From Rheinheimera faecalis (GTDB lineage Bacteria; Pseudomonadota; Gammaproteobacteria; Enterobacterales; Alteromonadaceae), in the NCBI RefSeq assembly GCF_021290965.1, contig NZ_JAJOYT010000001.1:124001-188000 (forward strand): a stretch of DNA of 64,000 nucleotides, read 5' to 3'. The position numbers and the translations under genes were made by a program. Positions 1-7,391 of this stretch are shown piece after piece. The first letter of the stretch is position 1. Each line of letters starts with the position of its first letter. Below the pieces are notes generated by a model that worked only from the letters and a program-made list of their open reading frames with translations, had not been told where the DNA came from and searched no databases.

Positions 1-1
1 G

Positions 2-841
2 GAAAGGGCATACAACCAGACTGTACTGGAGACTATGGTAGAGGAACGTACGAAAGCGCTACAGGATAGCTCCGCGACTTTATCATTAAGGACCCGACAG
101 TTAGAGATTAGCTTGTCGCAACTGGCCGAAAATAACAGGGAATTAAAACGGCTGAATAATCTAAAAGACGAGTTTATTTCTACCGTCAGTCACGAGCTGC
201 GTACACCTTTGACCTCTATTCGTGGTGCTGTAGGCTTGTTGGCCAGTAAAGCTGTGTCTGAAGATTCTCAGCATTATCAGCAGCTATTGCAAACAGCACT
301 TGGCAATAGTGAACGTTTGTCGCAACTGATTAATGACTTGCTGGACTTACAAAAGTTTGAATCCGGTAATTTTAGTTTGGCCTTTGATGCAGTGGATATG
401 AAGCAGTTGGTACTGCAGGCTCTGGATGGCATAGCCCCATTTGCAGCCAAGTATCAGGTGAGTTTCCAGACGAAGCTTGCTGACTGTAAGGTGATGGCGG
501 ATCCAACCCGGATCAGGCAAGTGGTCGATAACCTGTTATCCAATGCCATTAAATTTTCCAGTGCCGGTCAGACGGTGGTGGTGCAGTTAACGGGGCTTGG
601 GGATCGTATTCGTTTTGAAGTACAGGATCAGGGGGCAGGTATTCCCGATAATTTCCGTAATCGTATTTTTGAAAAATTTTCTCAGGCGGATGGCTCGACT
701 AGCCGCAAAGCCGAAGGCACTGGGCTTGGCTTAAATATCTGCAAGACTATTATCGGAGCTCATCATGGCGAGATAGGTTTTGAAAGTAAACCAGAACAAG
801 GCGCTTTGTTCTGGTTTGAGTTACCGATGCAGCAGATTTAA
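2..841 (+). CDS. sensor histidine kinase, C-terminal part (5' end outside window)
   Basis: The frame is open from base 2, so this is the tail of a longer kinase whose sensor region lies upstream of the window. It shows a coiled-coil linker, then the HisKA dimerisation helix with the H-box SHELRTPLTS (phospho-accepting His near base 191). The HATPase_c domain follows, with N-box DNLLSNAIKFS, G1 box DQGAGIP, F-box IFEKFSQ and G2 box GTGLGLNICK. All catalytic boxes are intact, so the enzyme should autophosphorylate. No response regulator follows on this strand; the next gene is convergent and its stop overlaps the last four bases. The signal sensed cannot be deduced here. Confidence 0.93.
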   Translation, partial: ERAYNQTVLETMVEERTKALQDSSATLSLRTRQLEISLSQLAENNRELKRLNNLKDEFISTVSHELRTPLTSIRGAVGLLASKAVSEDSQHYQQLLQTALGNSERLSQLINDLLDLQKFESGNFSLAFDAVDMKQLVLQALDGIAPFAAKYQVSFQTKLADCKVMADPTRIRQVVDNLLSNAIKFSSAGQTVVVQLTGLGDRIRFEVQDQGAGIPDNFRNRIFEKFSQADGSTSRKAEGTGLGLNICKTIIGAHHGEIGFESKPEQGALFWFELPMQQI

Positions 842-1551
842 AGAATTGGCTGTGGCAGAACATGCCAATACACTGCCAGAAAATGACAAACACTGCCTGC
901 GAGCACAAATAAATGCCAGATCAGGTGATGCATAAACAAAGTTTTTTGCACATAAAACAGCACGCCACCTGAGTAAAATAAGCCACCAGCCAGTAACCAC
1001 CACATGCCTGCTGCCGGCACATGGGTCAACATAGGGTCAATGGCGACAACCACTATCCAGCCCATGATTAGATAAAGAGCTATAGATAATTTCTGATATT
1101 TAGCGCCGGTAAAGAGTTTTAACAGCACACCAGCAAAAGCAATACTCCAGACCAGAGCAAATAACCACCAGCCCCAGTTGTCTCTTAAACTGACAAGCGT
1201 AAAAGGAGTGTAGGTACCGGCGATCAGAATAAAAATAGCCGAATGATCGAGTTTTCGCAGCCATAACTTGTGCTTAATGTTCTGAACTGAGTGATACACA
1301 GTGGAGCTGCCGTATAACAAAATTAAACTCAAACCAAATACCCAACTGCTGACCTGACGCCAAAAGTCGGTAGTGGCAGTCAGTTCCACCATCAGATATA
1401 AGCCCACTAGACTGGCTAAAACTCCAAGCCCATGGCTGATGGCATGGCTTAATTCTTCTGATGAACTGTAGCTGGTGGCTGTTTTAATACTCTGCACTGT
1501 GTTCTGACCTGCTGAAAACGCACTAAGGTGTTGAAAACGCCATGGTAACAC
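838..1551 (-). CDS. hemolysin III / PAQR family membrane protein (TrhA/YqfA-like)
   Basis: An integral membrane protein of about 237 residues with seven predicted hydrophobic segments, the usual size and topology of the bacterial HlyIII/PAQR family. Family hallmarks are visible: SHAISHGLG near the N-terminus, YHSVQNIKHKLWLRKLDHSAIFILIAGTY in pieces around TM2-3 (conserved His and Asp) and HHLIWHLFVLAG near the end, which supply the metal-binding His residues. In related bacteria TrhA-type proteins affect membrane fluidity homeostasis; the old haemolysin name is not evidence of toxicity. The outermost start is GTG at 1551, and a second GTG at 1497 would still leave the core intact. The gene is convergent with the kinase. 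Confidence 0.88.
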   Translation of the reverse strand: MLPWRFQHLSAFSAGQNTVQSIKTATSYSSSEELSHAISHGLGVLASLVGLYLMVELTATTDFWRQVSSWVFGLSLILLYGSSTVYHSVQNIKHKLWLRKLDHSAIFILIAGTYTPFTLVSLRDNWGWWLFALVWSIAFAGVLLKLFTGAKYQKLSIALYLIMGWIVVVAIDPMLTHVPAAGMWWLLAGGLFYSGGVLFYVQKTLFMHHLIWHLFVLAGSVCHFLAVYWHVLPQPIL

Positions 1552-1644
1552 TGGCCTGATTAAAGCAACCAGAGCAATTCGTTATTTTCTATGGATAAAG
1601 GTAAACTAACGGCCTTTGTGATCTTGTGGTGAAATTAAGTTTTT

Positions 1645-2913
1645 ATGAGTGTGCTTCTTGTTGTGGGTTACGTCTGGCCTGAACCTAAATCCTCTGCTGC
1701 TGGCAGCCGTATGTTGTCTTTGCTCTCAATGTTTCGCGCTCAGGGCTGGACCGTTATTTTTGCAAGTCCAGCCGAAAAAAGCCCACACCGTTTTGATTTA
1801 AGCCAGTGGCAGATCAGTGAAGAGCAAATTCAGTTAAACGACAGCAGTTTTGACGAGCAACTCAAAGAGTGGCAACCCGATATGGTGATGTTTGATCGTT
1901 TTATGCTCGAAGAACAGTTTGGCTGGCGGGTAGAGCAACAGTGCCCGAAAGCTTTACGGCTATTGGATACTGAAGATCTGCATTTTTTACGTTTAGCCCG
2001 TCAGCAGGCGTTTAAAGCAGGCAGGGAAGTGACACTGCAGGACTTGCATTCTGAACAGGCGCAGCGTGAAATTGCCGCTATTTATCGCTCTGATCTGACG
2101 TTGATTATCTCAGAAGCTGAAATGCAGCTTTTGACTGAGCATTTTAAAGTACCAGCAGAGCTTTTATGTTACAGCCCGTTTTGGCTGGACACAGAAATAG
2201 CAGCTGATTTACCAGAATTTGCGCAGCGCCAGCATTTTGTTTCTATTGGTAATTTCCGCCATGAGCCCAACTGGCAAGCTGTTCTGTGGCTCAAACAGCA
2301 GATTTGGTCGTTGATCCGTAAGCAACTGCCTAAAGCAGAACTGCATATTTATGGTGCTTATCCACCGCCTAAAGCCACTCAGTTGCATCAGCCGAAGGAT
2401 GGATTTCTGATCAAAGGCTGGGCAGAAGATGCGGCAGAAGTCATTAAAAGTGCCCGGGTGTTATTGGCTCCTTTGCCTTTTGGAGCTGGCTTAAAAGGTA
2501 AATTTATTGATGCAATGGCACAGGGTACACCCAATGTAACCACAGCTGTGGGCGCTGAAGGCATGTTGCATCAAGGCGAATGGGCCGGACTGACGTGCGA
2601 AACCGCACAAGAGATAGCCGATGCCGCAGTGCTTTTGTATCAGGACCAAACCTTATGGCAACAAAAGCAGCAACAAGGTTTTGTTATTTTGGCAAAACGT
2701 TTTTCCATCCATGAGCATCAGCCCCGCGTCTGGCAACAATTGATGGATATGCAGCAACAGCTGTCACAGCATAGATTAACCAACTTCACCGGCGCTATGC
2801 TCAGACATCATCAGCATCGCAGCACGCAGTTTATGGCGCAGTGGATTGAAGCAAAAACTAAACTGGCAGAGCTGAAACGAAGTTCTGCCACGCAGGAGAC
2901 AAAACATGAGTGA
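1645..2913 (+). CDS. glycosyltransferase (GT-B fold, group 1-like)
   Basis: A cytoplasmic protein of 422 residues. The N-terminal half begins with a Rossmann strand (LLVVGYVWPEPKSSAAGSR) typical of the acceptor side of GT-B enzymes. The C-terminal half carries a group-1-like donor region, with VSIGNFRHEPNW, then LLAPLPFGAGLKGKFIDAMA and GTPNVTTAVGAEGM, where the E/G-rich donor nucleotide loop sits. The last 60 residues are Gln/His-rich and helical. Sugar donor and acceptor cannot be read from the sequence, and no other polysaccharide genes are nearby. Its stop overlaps the start of the Nif3-like gene by 8 bases (ATGAGTGA), so the two are translationally coupled. Confidence 0.82.
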   Translation: MSVLLVVGYVWPEPKSSAAGSRMLSLLSMFRAQGWTVIFASPAEKSPHRFDLSQWQISEEQIQLNDSSFDEQLKEWQPDMVMFDRFMLEEQFGWRVEQQCPKALRLLDTEDLHFLRLARQQAFKAGREVTLQDLHSEQAQREIAAIYRSDLTLIISEAEMQLLTEHFKVPAELLCYSPFWLDTEIAADLPEFAQRQHFVSIGNFRHEPNWQAVLWLKQQIWSLIRKQLPKAELHIYGAYPPPKATQLHQPKDGFLIKGWAEDAAEVIKSARVLLAPLPFGAGLKGKFIDAMAQGTPNVTTAVGAEGMLHQGEWAGLTCETAQEIADAAVLLYQDQTLWQQKQQQGFVILAKRFSIHEHQPRVWQQLMDMQQQLSQHRLTNFTGAMLRHHQHRSTQFMAQWIEAKTKLAELKRSSATQETKHE

Positions 2914-3670
2914 AATCAGCCGTCAGGCGTTAATTCAACTTCTTGATCAGGAGCTACAAAGTAGTCTGATCAAAGACTATTGCCCCAATGGCTTACAGGT
3001 CGAAGGCAAAAGCCAGATTAAAAAGATTGTCGCTGGTGTTACCGCCTCTCAGGCATTGCTGGATGCGGCGCTCGCTGCTGGTGCTGATGCCGTCATGGTG
3101 CATCATGGTTATTTCTGGAAAAACGAAGACTATGCCATTACCGGTATTAAAAAACGCCGCTTACAAACCTTACTTAAACACGATATCAGCCTGATAGCCT
3201 ACCATTTGCCTTTGGATGTACATCCGCTGCTTGGCAATAACGCTCAGCTGGCCTTAAAGCTGGGGTTAACCAGCTGGCAGGCTGTGCCTGGTGTCAGCCC
3301 ATCCGGCGTACTCATGCGTGGCACTTTAGCACATCCTATGACCAGTCAGCAGATTGCCGATCGTCTGCATAGGGAGCTTAACCGCTTACCTCTGTTACAT
3401 GCTGTGCTGGATAAACCAGTGACTGAACTGGCCTGGTGCACGGGCGGCGGCCAGTCTTATATCGATCAGGCTTATGCGGCTGGTGCAGAGCTTTTTATCA
3501 GCGGTGAAGTGTCGGAGCAAACTATTCATAGCTCACGTGAGCTTGGCATCGATTTTATTGCCGCAGGCCATCACGCCACAGAACGGTATGGCATCAAAGC
3601 GCTGGCTGAATTTGTGCAGCAGCGTACAGGTGTTGTCTGTGAATTTATTGATATCGATAATCCGGCTTAG
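2906..3670 (+). CDS. Nif3-like dinuclear metal centre protein (YbgI family)
   Basis: A protein of 254 residues, full length for the bacterial Nif3/YbgI family, whose members form hexameric toroids with a dinuclear metal site. The metal-ligand motifs are present: VMVHHGYFWKNED, YHLPLDVHPLLGNN and the C-terminal AAGHHATERYGI. NGLQVEG near the N-terminus is another family signature. The biochemical role is unsettled; E. coli YbgI has been linked to DNA damage or GTP cyclohydrolase-like folds. It overlaps the glycosyltransferase by 8 bases and is followed 22 bases later by cmoM, suggesting one transcript ending at the palindrome at 4480. Confidence 0.92.
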   Translation: MSEISRQALIQLLDQELQSSLIKDYCPNGLQVEGKSQIKKIVAGVTASQALLDAALAAGADAVMVHHGYFWKNEDYAITGIKKRRLQTLLKHDISLIAYHLPLDVHPLLGNNAQLALKLGLTSWQAVPGVSPSGVLMRGTLAHPMTSQQIADRLHRELNRLPLLHAVLDKPVTELAWCTGGGQSYIDQAYAAGAELFISGEVSEQTIHSSRELGIDFIAAGHHATERYGIKALAEFVQQRTGVVCEFIDIDNPA

Positions 3671-3692
3671 GTCTATAAGTAGTGAGTAATCA

Positions 3693-4469
3693 GTGGTGAG
3701 TAAAAAACAGCAGGACCGCAATTTTGATGGCATAGCGGGCAAATTTCAGAAGAATATTTATCAGACCACCAAAGGCCGTTTACGTCAGGCGGTATTGCTG
3801 CGTGATTTTGCCGAATGCGCCGATTTAGCAACACCAAGCCGTATTCTGGATGTAGGCGCAGGGCAGGGCCAATTGGCGCTGGCATTGGCAGAGCAAGGCC
3901 ATCAGGTGACCTTAACTGACTTGTCGCAGGATATGCTGGATATGGCGCTTGAGGATGCAAAAGAGCGTGGTGTCGATACGCAAATCCAGTGTCATGCCCT
4001 GGCGTTACAGCAGTTATCAGAGCAACAATGGCCAGCGTTTCCTGTGGTACTTTGCCATGCTGTACTTGAATGGTTGCATGAGCCTGCAGAGGCCATCAAA
4101 CAACTGCGAGCCTTAGTGCAAACAGGCGGGCTGGTGTCGCTGATGTTTTATAACAAAGATGCCAAACGCCTCAGTAATATCATTTATGGCAATTTTAACT
4201 ATGTGCTGCGCGATTTAGCCTTTAAGAAAAAAGTCAGTTTAAGCCCACAAAATCCGCTGCAACCTGAAGATGTCTATCGCTGGTGCAAAGAAGCTGGTTT
4301 TGTTATTGAAGGTAAAACCGGCGTGCGTTGTTTTCATGATTACCTGCGTGACCGCTCAGAACAAGAAACAGAGTTTGACAAGTTGTTACAGGTAGAACTG
4401 CAATACAACAGGCAAGAGCCTTATGCCTCTATAGGGCGATATCAGCACCTGCTGCTTCGCGCTGTATAA
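3693..4469 (+). CDS. cmoM: tRNA 5-carboxymethoxyuridine methyltransferase CmoM
   Basis: A class I SAM-dependent methyltransferase of 258 residues. Motif I is ILDVGAGQGQLALALAEQG and motif II follows as VTLTDLSQDML. The N-terminal DRNFDGIAGKFQKNIYQTTKGRLR is characteristic of CmoM (formerly SmtA/YcbJ). The enzyme methylates cmo5U34 to mcmo5U34 in the wobble position of several tRNAs, working after CmoA and CmoB. Two adjacent GTG codons (3693 and 3696) could start translation and no ATG is available nearby. It is the last gene before a 48-bp perfect palindrome that should terminate transcription. Confidence 0.9.
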   Translation: MVSKKQQDRNFDGIAGKFQKNIYQTTKGRLRQAVLLRDFAECADLATPSRILDVGAGQGQLALALAEQGHQVTLTDLSQDMLDMALEDAKERGVDTQIQCHALALQQLSEQQWPAFPVVLCHAVLEWLHEPAEAIKQLRALVQTGGLVSLMFYNKDAKRLSNIIYGNFNYVLRDLAFKKKVSLSPQNPLQPEDVYRWCKEAGFVIEGKTGVRCFHDYLRDRSEQETEFDKLLQVELQYNRQEPYASIGRYQHLLLRAV

Positions 4470-4479
4470 CTAAAACCTG

Positions 4480-4530
4480 AAAACGGGGTCAGCTCATATG
4501 GTTAACCATATGAGCTGACCCCGTTTTTAT
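4480..4530. repeat. 48-bp perfect palindrome of the GGGGTCAG family, probable bidirectional terminator
   Basis: Positions 4480-4527 are a perfect inverted repeat with no spacer: 24 bases (starting AAAACGGGGTCAGCTCATA) meet their exact reverse complement at 4503/4504. The ends read AAAACGGGG and CCCCGTTTT, so a transcript from either strand ends in a GC-rich stem followed by U residues, as in an intrinsic terminator. It lies 11 bases after the cmoM stop. Two further copies with the same outer stem but different inner arms lie at 39238 and 53222. Confidence 0.9.
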
Positions 4531-4558
4531 TTGCTGAGAATTTAAAGTAAAAAAACAG

Positions 4559-4616
4559 TTGCAGTGTGGAATAAAGCTGTTATGATTAATTCCGTAATGC
4601 GAACGGTTATCATTTG
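4559..4616 (+). promoter_or_regulatory. sigma70-type promoter with overlapping Fur-like inverted repeat
   Basis: TTGCAG (4559-4564) and TATGAT (4581-4586) are separated by 16 bases, a good sigma70 match, predicting a start near 4593. Just downstream, 4597-4615 reads AATGCGAAC-G-GTTATCATT. This 9-1-9 inverted repeat has two mismatches and agrees at 10 of 14 positions with the 7-1-7 Fur core TGATAATnATTATCA. A repressor there would block the start site. The promoter is a fair call; the Fur assignment is tentative. Confidence 0.45.
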
Positions 4617-4810
4617 CAAAATATGCAATCAAGTGGGAAGTCTGCACCCTGCCAGGAAGGCACCTTGATTTCGTAGGCGGGTAATTGTTGTGTTACATGT
4701 TGTGACCCTAAGACAACAACTGTTCTGCTGTTGTTGTCGAACTCCGAAGTCTTTGCCCATCCAAAGACCACGTTCTGGCCCGGCCTTATCAGCCGGGCAT
4801 TTTTTATTTT
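4593..4810 (+). ncRNA. candidate structured small RNA, about 215 nt, unnamed
   Basis: Between the promoter and a strong terminator lies a run of ordered stems and no plausible reading frame on this strand. AATCAAG (4627-4633) pairs with CTTGATT (4664-4670). GACAACAAC (4712-4720) pairs perfectly with GTTGTTGTC (4730-4738), and GTCTTTG (4749-4755) with CAAAGAC (4762-4768). The terminator GCCCGGC/GCCGGGC follows at 4778-4798 with a long T tract. Between the first two stems is a G/U-rich stretch (TTGTTGTG, then ATGTTGTG, about 4685-4704) like the seed region of GcvB-type Hfq-dependent regulators, though gcvA is not adjacent. I do not recognise the family. A Fur-controlled RyhB-like RNA is an alternative given the operator-like repeat. 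Confidence 0.5.
4778..4810 (+). terminator. intrinsic terminator of the candidate small RNA
   Basis: A 7-bp all-GC stem, GCCCGGC (4778-4784) with GCCGGGC (4792-4798), closes a 7-base loop and is followed by ATTTTTTATTTT. This is a textbook intrinsic terminator, and no protein gene lies directly upstream, which is the main reason to propose an RNA gene. Confidence 0.85.
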
Positions 4811-5407
4811 GAGCGGTACGATTTGTTGAGTACGTCAAAGCAGGTTTGAAAGCATTTCAGAAAAGACGACCCCGCTCCCATGGATAATGCTTGCGTTGGA
4901 GAAAAAGAGGTACGAGCTAAGTCACGGCCTCAATTGGGATTTTGTGGCTGCAGTGGGGTGGACGGTATACCGACTAAGTAGCTCCAATAAAACAATCTGC
5001 TAAAGGACGTAATCGTATGAATAACGCACAATTCAAGATTGAAAGCGTCAATGCTGTTCAAGAAGTGATCATTTTTTCACCGTGCGTGATAAATATGTAA
5101 TAAGTATGTTTTTTATTTGAGGTTGATATGATAGCTTGACCCCAATTGAGATACTCAATGTCAGATGGAACAGAGTGCAGTTAAGTTGTCGGTAATTCAC
5201 TTATTTCTGTGTTACGGCCAAGCCAGGCAACATTTAGAATAAACTTTATTTTAAGTGTGAGTAAATTGATTACCCTATGTTGTATTTAATCGCTACTTCA
5301 GGGTACTAGATCTTATTTGATATTGATGCAGTTGGTGCTTCTATTTAAATAAATCATAATTGATAACCTATATGGACTATATTTTTGTTAAAAGAGGGAT
5401 GATTGGT
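4811..5407. other. AT-rich intergenic stretch with one short reading frame
   Basis: About 600 bases between the small-RNA terminator and the secreted-protein gene. It becomes strongly AT-rich after about 5080. The only coding-like object is a 27-codon frame at 5017-5100. I see no repeats, no tRNA-like cloverleaf and no clear promoter apart from generally AT-rich DNA before 5408. It may be remnant DNA of an inserted segment. Confidence 0.5.
5017..5100 (+). CDS. very short ORF (27 aa) with good ribosome binding site, possibly a truncated gene start
   Basis: ATG at 5017 is preceded by TAAAGGACGTAATCGT, a good Shine-Dalgarno at normal spacing, and encodes MNNAQFKIESVNAVQEV and ten more residues before TAA. 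The reading passes through a run of six T at about 5071; a one-base change there would extend it to about 34 residues (FTVRDKYVISMFFI). Base composition shifts to AT-rich right after, so this may be the first codons of a gene broken by insertion or deletion. It is too short to assign. Confidence 0.25.
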   Translation: MNNAQFKIESVNAVQEVIIFSPCVINM

Positions 5408-6658
5408 ATGAAATCTAGTTTTTTATTTTTTTTATTTGTTTTTATGTTTACTGCTTCGTTTAATTCGCAGGCAAATGCATGCAGCAACGCTATCCAAAAC
5501 TCAATGGTACAAATAAGCACTCAAACGCAGTCGAAATGTATTAGTATAAAAAACGCGAACTCTGCGAAAACGTATTTTACTGCCGACCCTAGCTTTCAGA
5601 GAAATGCGGATTACAACATTAGAATAACCTCTGTATCAGGCACTGTAATTTTAAATAAAAAGCAATCCGCATTGAGTGCTAGTGTTAATTCGCATCTGAA
5701 TACTCTTCATAATACAGAGTTCAAAATTACATTAACCCCCTTGACTCCAAATATTGAGTACAATTTTACTATTGTACATGATAGTAATCCTATCTCAGGA
5801 GAGACAGTTATTTACATAGGCTTACACTCGAAAGCAGTAAAACCATTTGTTGAACCACCGACATGTAATGGTTGTGAAATTCAACGAGTAGGCAATCTGA
5901 ATAAACAACAGAGTGCCACTTTAAACATAGGTGAAACCACACTAACAGCTTTAGCTGCTACCTCAACAAATGAAGCATCCCAATGTAATGACGACAATAG
6001 GCCACCAGAAAGTCCTCCTAAAAATCAGATTTCTGGTTCAGAGCTAAATATTAATGCTGTTTTAAGAGAGTCAAGAGCATGGATGGAAAATATTGAGAGT
6101 ACTCACCCAGCATATACCGCCCAGTTTGCTGCAGCCATGACTCGTTTAATTGTAATGCACAAAATAGGTGGGGCTTTGGATGTAGCACATGCTAAATTGC
6201 CTGATTATGTTGGCTCCGCTTCCATGGGCAATTTTTTGTTTGGTGCAAACGCAAGAGCTATGGGTTTCTCTGAAGACGCAATATTAAGAGGCGCTGCATT
6301 TTACCAACCAATAGGAAAAAATGGTTGGACGGCGTTTCCCCGTGGTATCTATAACTTTCTCTCTAATTCTGGTGATAACCCAGGTGACCCTGAGCAAACA
6401 CTGTCTGGTATTCGCTATCATGATGAAGTGTTTATGGAAAACCAGTCCGATACTGCCTCAGTATCTTGTATTGATGCAGCATCTGTTGCTAATGGTTCAT
6501 CTGGTGGTAGCACAGGTGGCGGTGGATCAGGTGGTGGCTCTGGTGGTGGTGGTTTAGGTGGCGGTTATGTAGCTGGTGGCGGTGGCGGTTCAGGTGTTGG
6601 AACTTGGTGGTGTTTTGTTCAGGAAGGGCAAGCTGTCTATTGTTGGAAGGAATACTAA
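5408..6658 (+). CDS. unrecognised secreted protein with Gly/Ser-rich C-terminal tail
   Basis: I do not recognise this protein. ATG 5408 is preferred because AAAGAGGG lies 9 bases upstream, while the in-frame ATG at 5399 is too close to it; this gives 416 residues. Residues 1-24 are a signal peptide (FLFFLFVFMFTASFNSQANA) with likely cleavage before Cys25. Residues about 25-180 look beta-rich with several Cys (CSNAIQ, SKCISI, TCNGCEI). Residues about 205-350 are a helical/globular region (RAWMENIESTHPAYTAQFAA, then GNFLFGANARAMGFSEDAIL). After about 360 comes a Gly/Ser repeat tail of about 40 residues, then a terminal Cys/aromatic cap (TWWCFVQEG, VYCWKEY). The DNA is AT-rich compared with its neighbours, consistent with transfer. 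Confidence 0.75.
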   Translation: MKSSFLFFLFVFMFTASFNSQANACSNAIQNSMVQISTQTQSKCISIKNANSAKTYFTADPSFQRNADYNIRITSVSGTVILNKKQSALSASVNSHLNTLHNTEFKITLTPLTPNIEYNFTIVHDSNPISGETVIYIGLHSKAVKPFVEPPTCNGCEIQRVGNLNKQQSATLNIGETTLTALAATSTNEASQCNDDNRPPESPPKNQISGSELNINAVLRESRAWMENIESTHPAYTAQFAAAMTRLIVMHKIGGALDVAHAKLPDYVGSASMGNFLFGANARAMGFSEDAILRGAAFYQPIGKNGWTAFPRGIYNFLSNSGDNPGDPEQTLSGIRYHDEVFMENQSDTASVSCIDAASVANGSSGGSTGGGGSGGGSGGGGLGGGYVAGGGGGSGVGTWWCFVQEGQAVYCWKEY

Positions 6659-6699
6659 TAGTCTTTCTTCTCCATAGTATGGAATAGGAGTTACTACAA

Positions 6700-7185
6700 T
6701 TGAAAAGATTAATCTTCATTACATTTGTTTTATCAATGACAGCCTGTGAGCGTCCACCAACACTTGACGATGTTAAAGATAATTTTTATAAAAATACATC
6801 ATCATTTAATGAACTGGAAAAACTGGCATGTGCTTTAGGGCAAGAAAAACAAAAATTTGGTACTGATAAGAATGGCTATGGTTACCATTTGGATAAGGTT
6901 CCAGATGATCAAAGAATTGAAGGTATTGATTCACTATTAAAAAAAATTGGTGCTTACGCATTGATCTACAAAAAAACAAAAGCCGGGAATTGTAGTCTGA
7001 TTATTGGCTACTTTGCTCGTGGTTTTGCTGGTAACGGTACTATATATGATTATAGCTTTCAGATCGAATCTCCAACTATTTTAGAAAATACAAACCAGTC
7101 ACTCAGTGATGATGTTGAAAACAAAAGTGTTGCTTTCGATATGCCATTAAGCGATGGATGGTATTTGTCTTACATTAGTAATTAG
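6700..7185 (+). CDS. unrecognised lipoprotein
   Basis: Starts at TTG 6700 with TAGGAG 9-10 bases upstream; no ATG fits. The first 16 residues, MKRLIFITFVLSMTAC, are a short signal with a probable lipobox (Cys16), so the product should be an envelope lipoprotein of about 161 residues. It contains ALGQEKQKFGTDKNGYGYHL and FARGFAGNGTIYDYSFQIES, which I cannot match to a family. It lies 41 bases after the Gly-rich secreted protein on the same strand and shares its AT-rich composition, so the two are probably co-transcribed and may work as a secreted partner with a lipoprotein. Confidence 0.75.
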   Translation: MKRLIFITFVLSMTACERPPTLDDVKDNFYKNTSSFNELEKLACALGQEKQKFGTDKNGYGYHLDKVPDDQRIEGIDSLLKKIGAYALIYKKTKAGNCSLIIGYFARGFAGNGTIYDYSFQIESPTILENTNQSLSDDVENKSVAFDMPLSDGWYLSYISN

Positions 7186-7235
7186 TTGATAAAGTGTAAA
7201 TTCAAACCATAGGTATGATCTATAGCATTTGGAGA

Positions 7236-7308
7236 GGTGCTTCACTCGTGTTCTCATTGGTTTAGCAAGTAAAGACGATTGCCAAAGGGATAAAACGAAT
7301 GAAGCGCC
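7236..7308. repeat. imperfect 14-bp inverted repeat in the gap after the AT-rich gene pair
   Basis: GGTGCTTCACTCGT (7236-7249) and ACGAATGAAGCGCC (7295-7308) are inverted repeats matching at 12 of 14 positions around a 45-base spacer. The surrounding stretch 7190-7390 has no convincing gene and its composition differs from the AT-rich pair upstream. It could be a remnant end of a mobile element or a termination region. Confidence 0.4.
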
Positions 7309-7391
7309 ACGCAATGGATCTGGGTTGAACAGGCATGCTAAGTCCTTTCTTGAGAATGTTCAGAGATGCAATCTCTATATCAGCTTAAACC

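Noticed and set aside
4629-4838. Minus-strand reading frame of 69 codons in the small-RNA region
   Set aside because: It has no ribosome binding site, covers the terminator hairpin and the stem-loops, and its product is low-complexity Gln/Asn and Cys. The structured RNA explains the sequence better.
6489-6600. RTX-like calcium-binding repeats in the Gly-rich tail
   Set aside because: The tail is Gly/Ser/Val with no Asp at the GGxGxD positions, so it is a flexible linker-like region and not RTX.
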